From the NCBI RefSeq assembly GCF_002804065.1, contig NZ_CP024955.1, positions 2,418,001 through 2,482,000 of the forward strand: a DNA stretch of 64,000 nucleotides, read 5' to 3'. The notes below the pieces were generated by a model, which saw only the letters and a program-made list of their open reading frames with translations, was not told the DNA's origin and searched no databases. A program made the translations under genes and the position numbers. Position 1 is the first letter of the stretch. The number at the start of each line of letters is the position of its first letter. This DNA is from Kyrpidia spormannii (GTDB lineage: Bacteria > Bacillota > Bacilli > Kyrpidiales > Kyrpidiaceae). Positions 25,838 to 36,132 of this stretch are shown piece after piece.

Positions 25838-28063
25838 TCACGGATCCCCCGGATCTGCCCCTCGCCCCCTGCTGTATACTTGAATCTTCTCGGTCAGCCG
25901 GGTGTTGCGCAACACCGGCCGAGTGTTGCGCACCGCCAGGCCCAGGGCCCGGGGCATGCCGATCAACCCACAGAGCTTCTTCGCCCGGGTGATCCCCGTA
26001 TAGAGGAGATTTCGGTACAAGAGGATGTAGTGGCTCGTGGTCATGGGGATCAGCACCACGGGATATTCGCCGCCCTGGCTTTTGTGAATCGTAATCGCAT
26101 AGGCGTGGCGCAACTGATCCCACTCATCCCGTTCGTATTCGTGCAGGGCGTCGCCGAATCGAATCAGCAACACGCCTTCCTCGGGATCCACGTCTTCGAT
26201 CACGCCGATTTCGCCGTTAAACACCTCTTTCTCATAATCGTTGCGCATCTGTATCACTTTGTCGCCCACCCGCCAAGCCCGCTCGCCTTTGCGACCGAAG
26301 GGGATTTCCTTTTTGCCCATCTGCCGGGGGTTCATCAGCTGCTGCAGTCGAATGTTCAACGCCTCGGTGCCAAGCTCCCCCTTTTTGGTGGGACTCAGCA
26401 CCTGGATGTCGGCAGGCGAGTAGCCCTCCGCCAGGAGATTTTGCACCGCCTGCTCCAGACGAACGGCGATGGCCGCATTCGTTTCAGCCGTCGTGGCCCC
26501 GGATACCTCGACAAACCAAAAGTCCCCGCCCTGGCGAGGCAACTCCCCTTGGAGCACCCGGTGGGCATTGACCACGATGTTGCTCTCCCTGGCCTGTCGG
26601 AAAATCACATCGAGCCGGACGCTCGGCACTCCGGCCTGAATCAGGTCGTGCAACACATGCCCCGGACCCACCGACGGCAATTGGTCCACATCCCCGACCA
26701 GAATCACCCCGGCGTCCCCGGCGGCCCGGACCAATTTGTCCGCCAACAGGATATCCATCATGGACGTCTCATCGACGATAATCAGGTCATAGGGGAGGGG
26801 ATTCTCCTCGTCAAACTGAGCGATTCCCTCCACCCGCATGCCCAGGAGACGGTGCACAGTAGCAGCCGAAAATCCCGAGACTTCTTCCAGCCTTCGGGCG
26901 GCCCGTCCCGTGGGCGCCGCCATGCCCACCTTGGTCTGGGGATTCAATTGTTGCCGGCACCACAGGATCGCCCGAACCGTCGTGGTCTTCCCGGTTCCCG
27001 GCCCTCCGGTCAAAATCAACAGCGGACTGGCCATGGCGGTTCGAACCGCTTCCCGCTGGGTGAACGACAGGGTCACCCCGGACTCCCGCTCATAAGACTG
27101 GATCAAATCATCCAGCCCGGCTGAATGCAGAGCGGCCACCCGGAGCCGATCCGCCGCCCACCGGGCCACCTGCTCCTCGGCTTCCCACAAAGATGCCAGA
27201 TAGACCCGATCCTCTTCTTGCCGGATCTGCCCCTCCCGCGCCAAGGTCCCGGCGGCTTCCTCGAACTGATCGGCCTCCCACGGATCCCCGTCTATGCCGG
27301 CCAGCATCTCCGCCGTCTTCGCCAGCCAAAAGGCCCGGTCTAACCAACAGTGGCCTTCGGTGGTTGAGCCCGCCAGGGTATGCAACAGCGCACTTTGAAG
27401 GCGAAATGGACTGTCGGCCGGGATGCCCAACCTCCGGGCGACCCCGTCCGCCTGGCCAAACCCGATGCCGGCCACCCCCGCCAAGAGGTACGGATTGCGC
27501 CGGATATCCTCGAGACACCCTTCCCCCAACACTCGGTATACCCGCATGGCGGCACCCGGGCTAATGCCCAGGGCCATCAATTGCCCGAGCACCTTTTGGA
27601 CCCCGTGATGGGCCCGGACCTGCTGGACGATCGACTGCGCCTTCTCCGGCGACAACCCTTGAATCCCCGCCAAGGCTGCCTCTCCGTGATCGAGGATGGC
27701 ATCCACCGCCCCGGGGCCGAGGGCGGCGACGATCCTTCGGGCCACTCGCCTGCCCACCCCCTCCAGGCGCCGGAACAACTGGATGGCCACCTCCCGGTCG
27801 GTGGGCACCGGTTTACTCCATCCCGTAACCTGAAGTTGCCGGCCGTAGCGCGGATGCTCCGTCCAGTGCCCCGTCACCTCCAGGGCCTCTCCTTCGCCTT
27901 GGGAAAAATATACATACCCTGTGCAACTGATCACGCCCCCGGAGGTTTTCAGGCGGAACACGGCAAATCCCGTCTCTTCATTTCGGAAGACCACCCGCTC
28001 CACCGTACCGGAAGCGGTCACCTCCTCGGCTTCCGGGCGGGCCAATCGATCCTCTCCGTTCAA
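25838..28063 (-). CDS. recD2: RecD2-type ATP-dependent 5'-3' DNA helicase
   Basis: 741-residue SF1B helicase of the RecD2 (YrrC/TraA-like) type that acts without RecBC. The N-terminus has an OB-like domain (GTVERVVFRNEETGFAVF) and tandem helix-hairpin-helix elements (about 95-240: LEGVGRRVARRIV, VAGIGFGQADGVA). The motor has motif I LTGGPGTGKTTTV, motif II IIVDETSMMD, LVGDVDQLPSVGPG, and near the end YAITIHKSQGGEYPVV. The start is TTG 28063 inside the stop of the upstream gene (TTGA overlap), with AGGAGG ten bases upstream. Role in DNA repair and mismatch tolerance is known for the family. Confidence 0.9.
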   Translation of the reverse strand: MNGEDRLARPEAEEVTASGTVERVVFRNEETGFAVFRLKTSGGVISCTGYVYFSQGEGEALEVTGHWTEHPRYGRQLQVTGWSKPVPTDREVAIQLFRRLEGVGRRVARRIVAALGPGAVDAILDHGEAALAGIQGLSPEKAQSIVQQVRAHHGVQKVLGQLMALGISPGAAMRVYRVLGEGCLEDIRRNPYLLAGVAGIGFGQADGVARRLGIPADSPFRLQSALLHTLAGSTTEGHCWLDRAFWLAKTAEMLAGIDGDPWEADQFEEAAGTLAREGQIRQEEDRVYLASLWEAEEQVARWAADRLRVAALHSAGLDDLIQSYERESGVTLSFTQREAVRTAMASPLLILTGGPGTGKTTTVRAILWCRQQLNPQTKVGMAAPTGRAARRLEEVSGFSAATVHRLLGMRVEGIAQFDEENPLPYDLIIVDETSMMDILLADKLVRAAGDAGVILVGDVDQLPSVGPGHVLHDLIQAGVPSVRLDVIFRQARESNIVVNAHRVLQGELPRQGGDFWFVEVSGATTAETNAAIAVRLEQAVQNLLAEGYSPADIQVLSPTKKGELGTEALNIRLQQLMNPRQMGKKEIPFGRKGERAWRVGDKVIQMRNDYEKEVFNGEIGVIEDVDPEEGVLLIRFGDALHEYERDEWDQLRHAYAITIHKSQGGEYPVVLIPMTTSHYILLYRNLLYTGITRAKKLCGLIGMPRALGLAVRNTRPVLRNTRLTEKIQVYSRGRGADPGDP

Positions 28064-28875
28064 CCGACCAGCGCCTCCTGAATGCGCCGCAATTTGTCCA
28101 AATCGTTCTCATAGGCAATGAGGACCCCGTCCGCATAGGCCGCCCCCACCCGGGCGGCCTTCACCAGTTTCGCCTCTTCAACGCCGAGACCATAGACCTC
28201 CAGATACCAGGGGTGCCCCCCGAGCCGATCTTGGAATCCTTGGGCCAGGACTTCCAGCCAGTACGTCGTCGTGTAGGCCAGATCATAGATGGGCACCACA
28301 AACACGTCCACCCACTGCTTCATCCGGTCCACGTCGATGCCGAATCGCCTCTCCAGATGCCCGGGATAAGGATCGGGAAACAGCGTAAAATACAGCTTCC
28401 CGGCCACCGACGACCGCGCCCGGGCGACAAAATCCGCTAACCTAGCCATCCGATAGGTCTCCAGGTCCAGGCCGGCTTTCCGGCGTCCGGCCTCGCAGGC
28501 CGCGCACTGACAGTAACCCTCCCGGGCAAAGGTCACATCGTCCAGCCGAAAGCCCTCTGGACCCGACTGCGCCGCCGCGTCCCTCACCCACTCCAGGGCC
28601 AGGGCCTCCACTTCGGGCCGGCTCGGACAAAGGCAGTCCCAGTCAAAATATGGCTGGTCTCTCGTCGCCCGCTGTCCTCCCGGACCCACCTGGACCCACT
28701 CGGGATGCGCTTTTGCCACCCGATTGTCGGCAAAACAACTCACCATAGGAATCGATCCCGCCACCGGCTCCCGGTGAGCCCCGCCGACGTCTTTGACTTC
28801 CCAGAAAGCCGGCCGGAACTGGCCGACGTGATCCGCATACCGGGTGACCACCCCGAACACCTTTTGATTCCCCAT
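28060..28875 (-). CDS. Hypothetical protein, TIM-barrel glycoside-hydrolase-like
   Basis: 271-residue protein that I do not assign to a named family. The pattern resembles alpha-amylase/GH10-like TIM barrels: FGVVTRYADHVGQFRPAFWEV near the N-terminus (in parts FGVVTRYADH, AFWEVKDVGG), RLDDVTFAREGYCQCAACE in the middle, LYFTLFPDPYPGHLE, and repeated strands ending in WYLEVYGLG. CQCAAC looks like a possible metal or structural cysteine site. No signal peptide. The ATG at 28875 has GGAGGTG five bases upstream. It overlaps recD2 by four bases and follows pepF by 79 bases, so the three probably share a transcript. Function unknown. Confidence 0.6.
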   Translation of the reverse strand: MGNQKVFGVVTRYADHVGQFRPAFWEVKDVGGAHREPVAGSIPMVSCFADNRVAKAHPEWVQVGPGGQRATRDQPYFDWDCLCPSRPEVEALALEWVRDAAAQSGPEGFRLDDVTFAREGYCQCAACEAGRRKAGLDLETYRMARLADFVARARSSVAGKLYFTLFPDPYPGHLERRFGIDVDRMKQWVDVFVVPIYDLAYTTTYWLEVLAQGFQDRLGGHPWYLEVYGLGVEEAKLVKAARVGAAYADGVLIAYENDLDKLRRIQEALVG

Positions 28876-28954
28876 TCTCGCACCTCCGCGCCGTCCCGCA
28901 CCGGGCGGGATCTTCCCCTTCTCCCGCCCTGGCGATCTGTGCGGTTTCCCTGCC

Positions 28955-30757
28955 TCAGGACCCGGCAAAACTTTTTTCCAACTCGGCCACCGTTTCCTCA
29001 AACACCTGCAGCGCCTGGCGCACCGGTTCCGGGGATCTCATATCTACCCCGGCCTTCGCCAAGACCTCCAGGGGATAGTCGGAACTCCCGGCGGACAGGA
29101 AATCGAGATAACGCCGGACGGCCGGCTCCCCTTCCTCCAGAATCCGCCTTGACAGGGCCGTGGCCGCCGAGAAGCCCGTGGCGTATTTGTACACGTAGAA
29201 TGCTGTGTAAAAGTGCGGAATCCGGGCCCATTCCCAGGCAATCTGATCATCGATCACCACTTCGGCCCCGTAGTAGGTTTCATTCAGCCGACGATACGTG
29301 TCGCACATCCAGTCTGAAGTCAGGGCGTGGCCCGCTTCCACCGCCTCGTGGGTGAGCTTTTCGAACTCCGCAAACATCACCTGGCGAAACACCGTGGTGC
29401 GGAATTGCTCGAGGTGGTGGTTCAACAAATACCTCCGCATCGCCTCATCCGGGGTATTTTTTAAGAGATGATGCAGCAGCAACGATTCGTTGCAGGTCGA
29501 TGCAACTTCGGCGACAAAGATGGAGTACCCGCCGTACACGTACGGTTGATGCGCATACGTATAATGGCTGTGCATCGCGTGGCCCATTTCGTGGGCGAGG
29601 GTGAACACGTTGTCGATGTTCGGCTGCCAATTCAACAGCACGTAAGGATGGGTGCCGTACGCCCCCCATGAATAGGCGCCCCCTCGCTTGCCCCGGTTCT
29701 CGTGAACATCGACCCAGCGAGAGGCGAAAGCATCCCGCATCACGCCGAGGTACTCCTCCCCCATGGGCGCAAGCCCTTCCAACACCGTCTTTTTCGCCTC
29801 ATCGAAGGAGACCTCCCGGTGGATCTCGGGCACAAGGGGCACATACAGATCGTACATGTGTAGATCATTTAGGCCCAGCACTTTTTTGCGCAAGCGCAGG
29901 TATCGGTGAAGGGCCGGCAAAAACTCGTGCACGGCGGCGATCAAGCTGTCGTACACCTCCACCGGGACCCGGTCATCGTCCAGAGCCGCTTCCAGGGAAG
30001 AACCGTATTTCCTCACCCGGGCGTAAAAGACATCTTTTTTGACACTGGCGTGATACGTCGCTGACAGGGTGTTCAGACGCTCTTTGTACGCCGCATAAAA
30101 AGCGGTAAAGGCGTCTTGCCGGACCCGGCGGTCCTGGCTCTCCAGGAACTGACTGTAGCGGCCCTTGGTCAATTCCACCTCCTGGCCCTGCTCGTCCCGG
30201 ATCGTCGGCAGACGCAGGTCCGCATCGTCCACCATACTGAAAATCGTCGTCGGGCCCTGGGCGATTTCGCTGACCTGAGCGAGGATGGCCTCTTCTGCCG
30301 CTGAGAGTACATGGGGCTTTCGCCGGAGAATATCGTCCAGTTTGTGTCGATACAAGGCCAAATCCGAGTGACTGTCGATGTAGCCCTGCACCACCCCGGC
30401 ATCCCCGGCGAGAATCTCGGGCACGACAAAGGAGAAGGCCCCGGCCAGGCGGGCGGCGAGCCCCTGGGCTCGGTCAGCCAGGGCGAGATATGTACTGTTG
30501 GTGGTATCCTCGTCTTTGCGCATATGGGAATAGGCATAAAGCCTTTCCAACTTGAGGGACAGATCGTCTTCCAGGCGAAGAACGGCGAGGAGGGTCTCCG
30601 CCGATTCCAAGACCCGCCCGCGAAAAGCCTCCACTTCCCCTAAGCGGCTCTGCACATCCTGAAACTCCCGCTCCCAGGCCTGATCATCGGGATACAGATC
30701 TTCCAGTTTCCACGTATCCTCCACCGGAATTTCCGCCCGTGACCGCACTGTCGTCAT
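28955..30757 (-). CDS. pepF: Oligoendopeptidase F
   Basis: 600-residue M3-family zinc metallopeptidase that degrades short peptides in the cytoplasm. The zinc motif is FTLAHEMGHAMHSHY (HExxH), with the third ligand Glu in VAEVASTCNE about 25 residues later. The N-terminal helical domain (EIPVEDTWKLEDLYPDD onwards) and the C-terminal FYVYKYATGFSAA are typical, and the length fits. ATG 30757 has GGGAGGG upstream; in-frame sequence beyond this lacks homology. Confidence 0.94.
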   Translation of the reverse strand: MTTVRSRAEIPVEDTWKLEDLYPDDQAWEREFQDVQSRLGEVEAFRGRVLESAETLLAVLRLEDDLSLKLERLYAYSHMRKDEDTTNSTYLALADRAQGLAARLAGAFSFVVPEILAGDAGVVQGYIDSHSDLALYRHKLDDILRRKPHVLSAAEEAILAQVSEIAQGPTTIFSMVDDADLRLPTIRDEQGQEVELTKGRYSQFLESQDRRVRQDAFTAFYAAYKERLNTLSATYHASVKKDVFYARVRKYGSSLEAALDDDRVPVEVYDSLIAAVHEFLPALHRYLRLRKKVLGLNDLHMYDLYVPLVPEIHREVSFDEAKKTVLEGLAPMGEEYLGVMRDAFASRWVDVHENRGKRGGAYSWGAYGTHPYVLLNWQPNIDNVFTLAHEMGHAMHSHYTYAHQPYVYGGYSIFVAEVASTCNESLLLHHLLKNTPDEAMRRYLLNHHLEQFRTTVFRQVMFAEFEKLTHEAVEAGHALTSDWMCDTYRRLNETYYGAEVVIDDQIAWEWARIPHFYTAFYVYKYATGFSAATALSRRILEEGEPAVRRYLDFLSAGSSDYPLEVLAKAGVDMRSPEPVRQALQVFEETVAELEKSFAGS

Positions 30758-30845
30758 TCGGATCCCTCCCGTCGATTTTGCCAAACCTTTCTTTTCGGCC
30801 GACACCTCTAGTGTAACGCTGGAGCGGGGATGAATGCGGAAGCTG

Positions 30846-31709
30846 TCAAGGCTTGGGGCCCCGAGCCACCGGGCGGCCGGGGTCCGCGCACCACTCGCTC
30901 CAACTGCCCACATACACCCGGGCACCGGAGATCCCGGCGATTTCCAGAGCCAACAGGTTGGCACAGGCGGTTACCCCAGAACCGCAATAGACGATAAGTT
31001 CCCGCTCTCCAGTGACGCCGGAGAACCGGCGGCGCTGCTCTTCGGGACTTTTCCACCGCCCGTCCTCGTCGACGCCGTCTTTCCAGTAGATGTTGACAGC
31101 CCCGGGGATATGACCGCCCACCGGATCAATGGTCTCCTGTTCCCCAGTGTACCGCTCGGGAGCCCGGGAGTCGATCAAGAGGGCCCCAGGGGCTTGCCCA
31201 GATACCACCCGGGACACGTACTCCGCGTCCACCGTCAACTCTGGCCGCATCCGGGGGACGAAACTCGCCGGGGATGGCGTCGGAATCTCCAGGGTAACCG
31301 GATACCCCGCCCTTTGCCACTCCGCATAGCCGCCATCCAACACCCGAACCTGCTCATGACCAAGGTAGCGAAGCGTCCACCACAACCGGGCCGCGAATTC
31401 ACCGGTTTGGTCGTCGTAGGCCACAACTACAGTCCCGGAGCCGATCCCCGCCTCGCTGAACACCCGGGCCAGCCGGTCCGGGTCCGCCAATGGGTGGCGC
31501 CCACCCTGTCCTTTCGGTCCGCACAGATCGCGCTCCAGGTGAAGGTACACCGCACCAGGAATGTGCCCCTCGCGATACCGCGCCTCCCCGGCGTCCGGCT
31601 CGTTCAACGTAAACCGGCAGTCTATCACGGCCACATCCGGGCTTCCGATCCGCTCTTTTAGCCACTGGACGCTCACCAGAGGCCCACCGTTCAAAGACCC
31701 TGTACTCAT
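30846..31709 (-). CDS. Sulfurtransferase, two-domain rhodanese (SseA-like)
   Basis: 287-residue tandem rhodanese. The first domain (about 10-135) begins VIDCRFTLNE and keeps GHIPGAVYLHLERDL; the second (about 155-280) has the catalytic loop VYCGSGVTACANLLAL with the active Cys and the CRSG-like motif of thiosulfate or 3-mercaptopyruvate sulfurtransferases. It transfers sulfane sulfur to cyanide or thiols in the cytoplasm. AGAGGGGGA precedes the ATG. It is separated by 16 bases from the dynamin gene on the same strand. A link to the sulfur locus at 54-63 kb is possible but not shown. Confidence 0.88.
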   Translation of the reverse strand: MSTGSLNGGPLVSVQWLKERIGSPDVAVIDCRFTLNEPDAGEARYREGHIPGAVYLHLERDLCGPKGQGGRHPLADPDRLARVFSEAGIGSGTVVVAYDDQTGEFAARLWWTLRYLGHEQVRVLDGGYAEWQRAGYPVTLEIPTPSPASFVPRMRPELTVDAEYVSRVVSGQAPGALLIDSRAPERYTGEQETIDPVGGHIPGAVNIYWKDGVDEDGRWKSPEEQRRRFSGVTGERELIVYCGSGVTACANLLALEIAGISGARVYVGSWSEWCADPGRPVARGPKP

Positions 31710-31725
31710 CTCACGTCCCCCTCTC

Positions 31726-34700
31726 TCATACAGTGGACCAAGGCCGAGGTAAGCGGCGTAAAGCTTCCTCCAAGCGTTCGGGCGGCAAGGTGTGATCCAG
31801 GGCGGCCATCATCCCGGCGGCGTACTCCCGGGCAGATTCCTTGGCCGCCCGCCGGTCCGATTCCAATACCGGCCGGCCGCACTGCCGGGCCCAATCCCCC
31901 ATGGTCTTTCGCAACCCATCCACGAACCCGCGAACCTGGGGTAGGACCGCCTCCCACAACGCCTCCCGCATCTCATCCATCCCCGGCCCAAGCCATCGTT
32001 TCATCCCCGGGAATAACTTTGGCCCGAGACTCCGAATGGTCTCCCCTACCCCATTTCCAATGAGTTGGGCTGGAATCTCCCACGGTTCCACAGCCTCGGG
32101 CTCCCAGGACCACCCGGCCAAATCTCCGGACGCCGCCGAAACCCTCTCCGTCCAAATCTCCGTCCGGCGGTCCCGGAACCAGCGCTCGGCGCGCAGAGCC
32201 GCAGCTTTCCACTCCTGGCTCAATTCGTCTTCCAACCACTCGGCCAAATCCGCGGCGCAAGCGGCCACCGCCTCCCGGCGGCCGTCCTCAAGAGCCGCCA
32301 CAGAGAAGGACTCCCGAAAACGATCCTGGTAACGGATCCACAGGCGGCGCTCAATGTGATCGCACAACTCCGCAATCTCGCCTTCCAGTCCCCGCAAAAG
32401 CGGCTCGTCCTCCACCTGGGACAGCGAAGCTTCCACCCGCGCCGCCCCGGCGGACCACACCTGGCGGCGTTCCTCCCGCTTCACCCCCTCCGCCCGGGCC
32501 TCCATCACCCACCGCCGCAGCCGCTCCTCGGCCCGCCTCAGGTCCCCCCAGGCCCGCCCCAGAGCCATCTCCGCCCAGTCCCGCCGAAGTAAGGAAGAGA
32601 AATCCCGGTAGAATCCCGCGAATCCAGTCACCTCCAGTGCTTCGGAGAGGGAGGGTAGAGGCCCCGCGGAAACCTTGAGACAAGTGCGAAGCCAAGCCTC
32701 TTCCCCCGGGGATAACGAACTGGTCTCCGCCTTGCGCGCCAACAAGGCCCCCCGGCTCGACAAGGGGTAGATCCGGGGGCGCACTATGCCGAGGTTCGTC
32801 AAATTGCGCCGAACATGTTGCACGACGCCCTGAAGTTCCTGCTCATTGGCAGCCAGGTCACCGGCATTGACGACGAAAAATATCTTTTCGAAATCAAAGG
32901 TCTCCTGCATCTTCCCGAGCTGCGTCAAGAATGCCTCGTCAGCCCGGGAAAAAGCATGATTGTAGTAGGTCACGAACACCACCGCGTCGCTGTGACGGAT
33001 GGACTCAAAGGCCGTGTCGGTATGGCGCCCGTGGACCGAATCCACCCCGGGGGTGTCCACCAGTACCCATCCTCCTGCCGTGAACGGACAATCCCAAAAA
33101 ATATCCAAGTGCGAGAAATAGGCCGCCCACCGTTCTTCCGCGGTTACCTGGCGAACCCGGGACCAATGCGCCCGCAAGGCCTGGCCGAAATAGGGTTCGA
33201 TTTCCTTCCAATGCTGCCGAATGGCGGTGCACGCTTCTTCCTCGCCCCGGCACTCCAACTCCTCCAGCACCTTCTCCATCTCCGAACGGGCGCGGATATG
33301 AAGGACGGCGGTGCCATGCGGGTGCCCACCCTCCGGAGCCCGAACCCGTTGTACAGCGGCGGTGGTCGGATTGGGAGATGAGGGGAGAACCGCGGATCCC
33401 AACATGGCGTTGGCGAGGGAAGACTTTCCCGCACTAAAGGCCCCGAAGAGCGCCACGGTGAACTCCCGCTCTTCAAGCCGGGCGGCCCTCTCCAGGAGGG
33501 CCGAGGTCATCTTCGCGGTTCCCGGCAGAATCGCCAGAATTTCGGCAGCCTGGCGCAACTGCTCCGCCGCAGCGAGGAGCCGGGGATCACCGGTTCGCCT
33601 TGGGCCCGGTCCCACACTCGGAACCCCATTTTCCCCTTCCACGGCGACCTCCACCTCCACCTCGGCATCGGCCAACCATCCCGAGGGCACATCTACCGAA
33701 CACGAAACACCCGCGACATTCGCATCATCTGTTGCAACTTTTTCTGATGCAATCTCTGCAACATCTACAACCTCCTCAGCCGGCGGGACATCCCCAGCAT
33801 GGCCGGCATTGGTCCGGGGCATCTCCTTTGCAACGTCCAGGGCTGTCGCGGCCTCCTCGGCGGAACTCGGCGATTCACCATCCCCCTCAAGAAACGGGAT
33901 CCGCTCCCACAGGGCCGTCCGCCGGCGTTCTTCCTCCCCCCGCAGGATCTCCAACTGATCCCTCGCATTGGCATACGGGGCCAGACGCCCCCTCTCCTCG
34001 GATATCGCCGCCAGGGCCGCCTCCCGCCTCTCCCGGATAGCCTGTTCGATCATCTCCAGCAAACGGCGGCCCAGTTTCCGATATCGTTCTTTGCCCGCCG
34101 TCTCGAGATCCCGGAGATAGGTCTGCACATATCCAGCTTCGACCACCGCGCCGGGCTTGACCAACGCCGCCACCTCTGACGTCGACAGCAAGATGGGCGC
34201 CCCGTCTATGCGGTCCAACAGATCCCCATTCGCCACACCCCAGGCTGCCGCCAAATCCCGGGCCCAGCTTCGCACATGGCGATCGAGTTCCGTCTCAAGC
34301 CGCCGTCCAAAAGCCTCCGACAGCGCCGCCGCCCGGGCCTCCCGCTCTTTCTCCGTCCGTCCCCGACCTCCAAACCACCCTCCGGGCCGGAAACCCGGGC
34401 GCAGACTGTCGAGATAAGCCCTGGCCATCTCCCCGATCTCATAAGGGGTGATCCGGGCATTCTCCACCATGCGCACCAACTCCGGCCAGTGTACCGCCTC
34501 CAGATGCCCCTCGGGATCTTGCCAACGCCGCTCCTCCTCAGACAGTTGATCAAAGCGCTCCACCCGCTCCCGGGCGTGTTCCTCTCCAAGCAGCGCCCGA
34601 GCTGCTTCGATCTCCTCCCGGTGCCCGGCCCGCCAAGCTTTCAGGTGATCCTCGACAATGCCCCGAAGGGCCCGTCCGACGGACCCGCGATACCAGCGGG

Positions 34701-35490
34701 GTGCTTCGGCCATAAACTCCGACACATCTTCCCGCAACTCCTGAAACTGATGATACGGATGTTGCGGATCGCGCAGGGACACGTAGTAGATCCGCTTATC
34801 GGGTATTCCGAAGGCTTTGAAAATCTGTGCGGTTTCATATTGAAATTGCAAAAAAGGCAGTTCGTCCTCGGCGTGTTTATCGATCTGATTAATCACCAAG
34901 AAAACGGGAACGCCACCATCGGTCAGCCGGCGCAAAAAAGTCAGATTGGCCTCGGCCTGCACATGGTTGTAATCCATCGTATAAACCACGGCGTCCGCCA
35001 GGTGAAGGACCGCCTCGGTCATCTCCCGATGGGCGGGATCCGTCGAATCCACCCCCGGCGTATCCAGGAAAGCCGCTCCTTCGGGAAGGGGGATTGACGG
35101 ATTCCCCACCTCCACCAGACGAACGTCCTCTTCGGATGTGCACCACCGAGAGAGTTCTTCAGACGCATTGTTCGCTTCCAGCTGCCGGACCACCCCGTGT
35201 CGATCGCAAATCCGCAGGCCCGGCGCGCCCCGGCGGATCAAAACCCCCGCCGCCGTTGTGGGCACGGGCCGGCTGGGCAGGACGTCCTCCCCGAGCCACT
35301 TGTTGATCAACGTGGATTTACCGGCGGAAAAATGTCCGCAAAACGCGACGATCACCTCTCGCCGCGCGTATTTTTCAGCCACTTCCCGAACCCGGGCCGC
35401 CCGGACCCCATCCCCCCACTCCTCCATCAGTCGCGCCAAGGACTCCACGAGCGCCAAATCTCGTTCAAATGATGTCACGACTTGTGCCAC
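31726..35490 (-). CDS. dynA: Tandem-GTPase dynamin-family protein (DynA)
   Basis: 1254-residue bacterial dynamin-like protein with two GTPase modules in one chain, like Bacillus DynA (YpbR). Module one: P-loop FCGHFSAGKSTLINKWLG near residue 45, switch LDTPGVDSTDP, and NQIDKH. Module two: FGAFSAGKSSLANAMLG (about residue 680), LVDTPGVDSVHG. Each is followed by long helical stalk-like regions rich in Glu/Arg; an acidic, Val/Glu-rich linker (about 560-640) joins them. Such proteins tether and fuse membranes after damage. GTG 35490 was chosen for GGAGGG six bases upstream. Next to bpsA/bpsB as in Bacillus. Confidence 0.92.
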   Translation of the reverse strand: MAQVVTSFERDLALVESLARLMEEWGDGVRAARVREVAEKYARREVIVAFCGHFSAGKSTLINKWLGEDVLPSRPVPTTAAGVLIRRGAPGLRICDRHGVVRQLEANNASEELSRWCTSEEDVRLVEVGNPSIPLPEGAAFLDTPGVDSTDPAHREMTEAVLHLADAVVYTMDYNHVQAEANLTFLRRLTDGGVPVFLVINQIDKHAEDELPFLQFQYETAQIFKAFGIPDKRIYYVSLRDPQHPYHQFQELREDVSEFMAEAPRWYRGSVGRALRGIVEDHLKAWRAGHREEIEAARALLGEEHARERVERFDQLSEEERRWQDPEGHLEAVHWPELVRMVENARITPYEIGEMARAYLDSLRPGFRPGGWFGGRGRTEKEREARAAALSEAFGRRLETELDRHVRSWARDLAAAWGVANGDLLDRIDGAPILLSTSEVAALVKPGAVVEAGYVQTYLRDLETAGKERYRKLGRRLLEMIEQAIRERREAALAAISEERGRLAPYANARDQLEILRGEEERRRTALWERIPFLEGDGESPSSAEEAATALDVAKEMPRTNAGHAGDVPPAEEVVDVAEIASEKVATDDANVAGVSCSVDVPSGWLADAEVEVEVAVEGENGVPSVGPGPRRTGDPRLLAAAEQLRQAAEILAILPGTAKMTSALLERAARLEEREFTVALFGAFSAGKSSLANAMLGSAVLPSSPNPTTAAVQRVRAPEGGHPHGTAVLHIRARSEMEKVLEELECRGEEEACTAIRQHWKEIEPYFGQALRAHWSRVRQVTAEERWAAYFSHLDIFWDCPFTAGGWVLVDTPGVDSVHGRHTDTAFESIRHSDAVVFVTYYNHAFSRADEAFLTQLGKMQETFDFEKIFFVVNAGDLAANEQELQGVVQHVRRNLTNLGIVRPRIYPLSSRGALLARKAETSSLSPGEEAWLRTCLKVSAGPLPSLSEALEVTGFAGFYRDFSSLLRRDWAEMALGRAWGDLRRAEERLRRWVMEARAEGVKREERRQVWSAGAARVEASLSQVEDEPLLRGLEGEIAELCDHIERRLWIRYQDRFRESFSVAALEDGRREAVAACAADLAEWLEDELSQEWKAAALRAERWFRDRRTEIWTERVSAASGDLAGWSWEPEAVEPWEIPAQLIGNGVGETIRSLGPKLFPGMKRWLGPGMDEMREALWEAVLPQVRGFVDGLRKTMGDWARQCGRPVLESDRRAAKESAREYAAGMMAALDHTLPPERLEEALRRLPRPWSTV

Positions 35491-35602
35491 ATCGGTCCCT
35501 CCATGACAAATCCCGCACAACTGCGATCTTTTTCATTCTACCACGGGACGATAGGTGTGAGAATCCGATACAATGGAAGAATAAGTATCCGGAGGGTTGC
35601 CC

Positions 35603-36025
35603 ATGACGGCTTTTTATATCATTCTCGCCTTTCATCTGGCTGCGGTAGCGGTGAAATTGGGAGTGTTGCTCTATGTCCCCCGCCTCAAAGAGGTGGGCCA
35701 GGTTCGGGCGTTTCTATCCACCTATCGCCGACTGGACTGGATCACCGACTGGGTACTCTGGCTGACCGGGGCGGGATTTTTCCTCGTCACATCCTGGCGC
35801 TATCTGCTCCAGCTCTGGCTGCTCGTCTCCATGCTGATCTACATGATCATTTTTATCCTCATCAAAGTCGTGGTGGTGGGCGGGATGAAAAAGGTAGCCG
35901 CCACCAAGAAGTTGCACGCTTATGAGGAAGTCAGCAAGCTCCGTTTTGAAAATGTCTGCACCATTGTGTCGGTGGTGGGACTTTTGGGAATCATCGCCTA
36001 CTTGATGGTGACCAAGCCCTTTTGA
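35603..36025 (+). CDS. Four-helix integral membrane protein, function unknown
   Basis: 140-residue hydrophobic protein with about four membrane segments: FYIILAFHLAAVAVKLGVLL, then WVLWLTGAGFFLVTSW, WLLVSMLIYMIIFILIKVVV and a last one near IVSVVGLLGIIAYLM. A conserved-looking Lys/Glu-rich loop lies between the third and fourth. It loosely resembles DUF2269-type predicted membrane proteins, but I cannot assign it. ATG 35603 has GGAGGG six bases upstream. Divergent from dynA, same direction as bpsA. Confidence 0.65.
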   Translation: MTAFYIILAFHLAAVAVKLGVLLYVPRLKEVGQVRAFLSTYRRLDWITDWVLWLTGAGFFLVTSWRYLLQLWLLVSMLIYMIIFILIKVVVVGGMKKVAATKKLHAYEEVSKLRFENVCTIVSVVGLLGIIAYLMVTKPF

Positions 36026-36132
36026 TCCCGGGCCATACCGAGCTCCCTGCGGTCGGTGCATGAAACGATACCCGGAGGGGGATCCTCACGGAGACGGGTT
36101 TCGTTTTCGCCAGACAGAGAGGAGAGGTGCCC

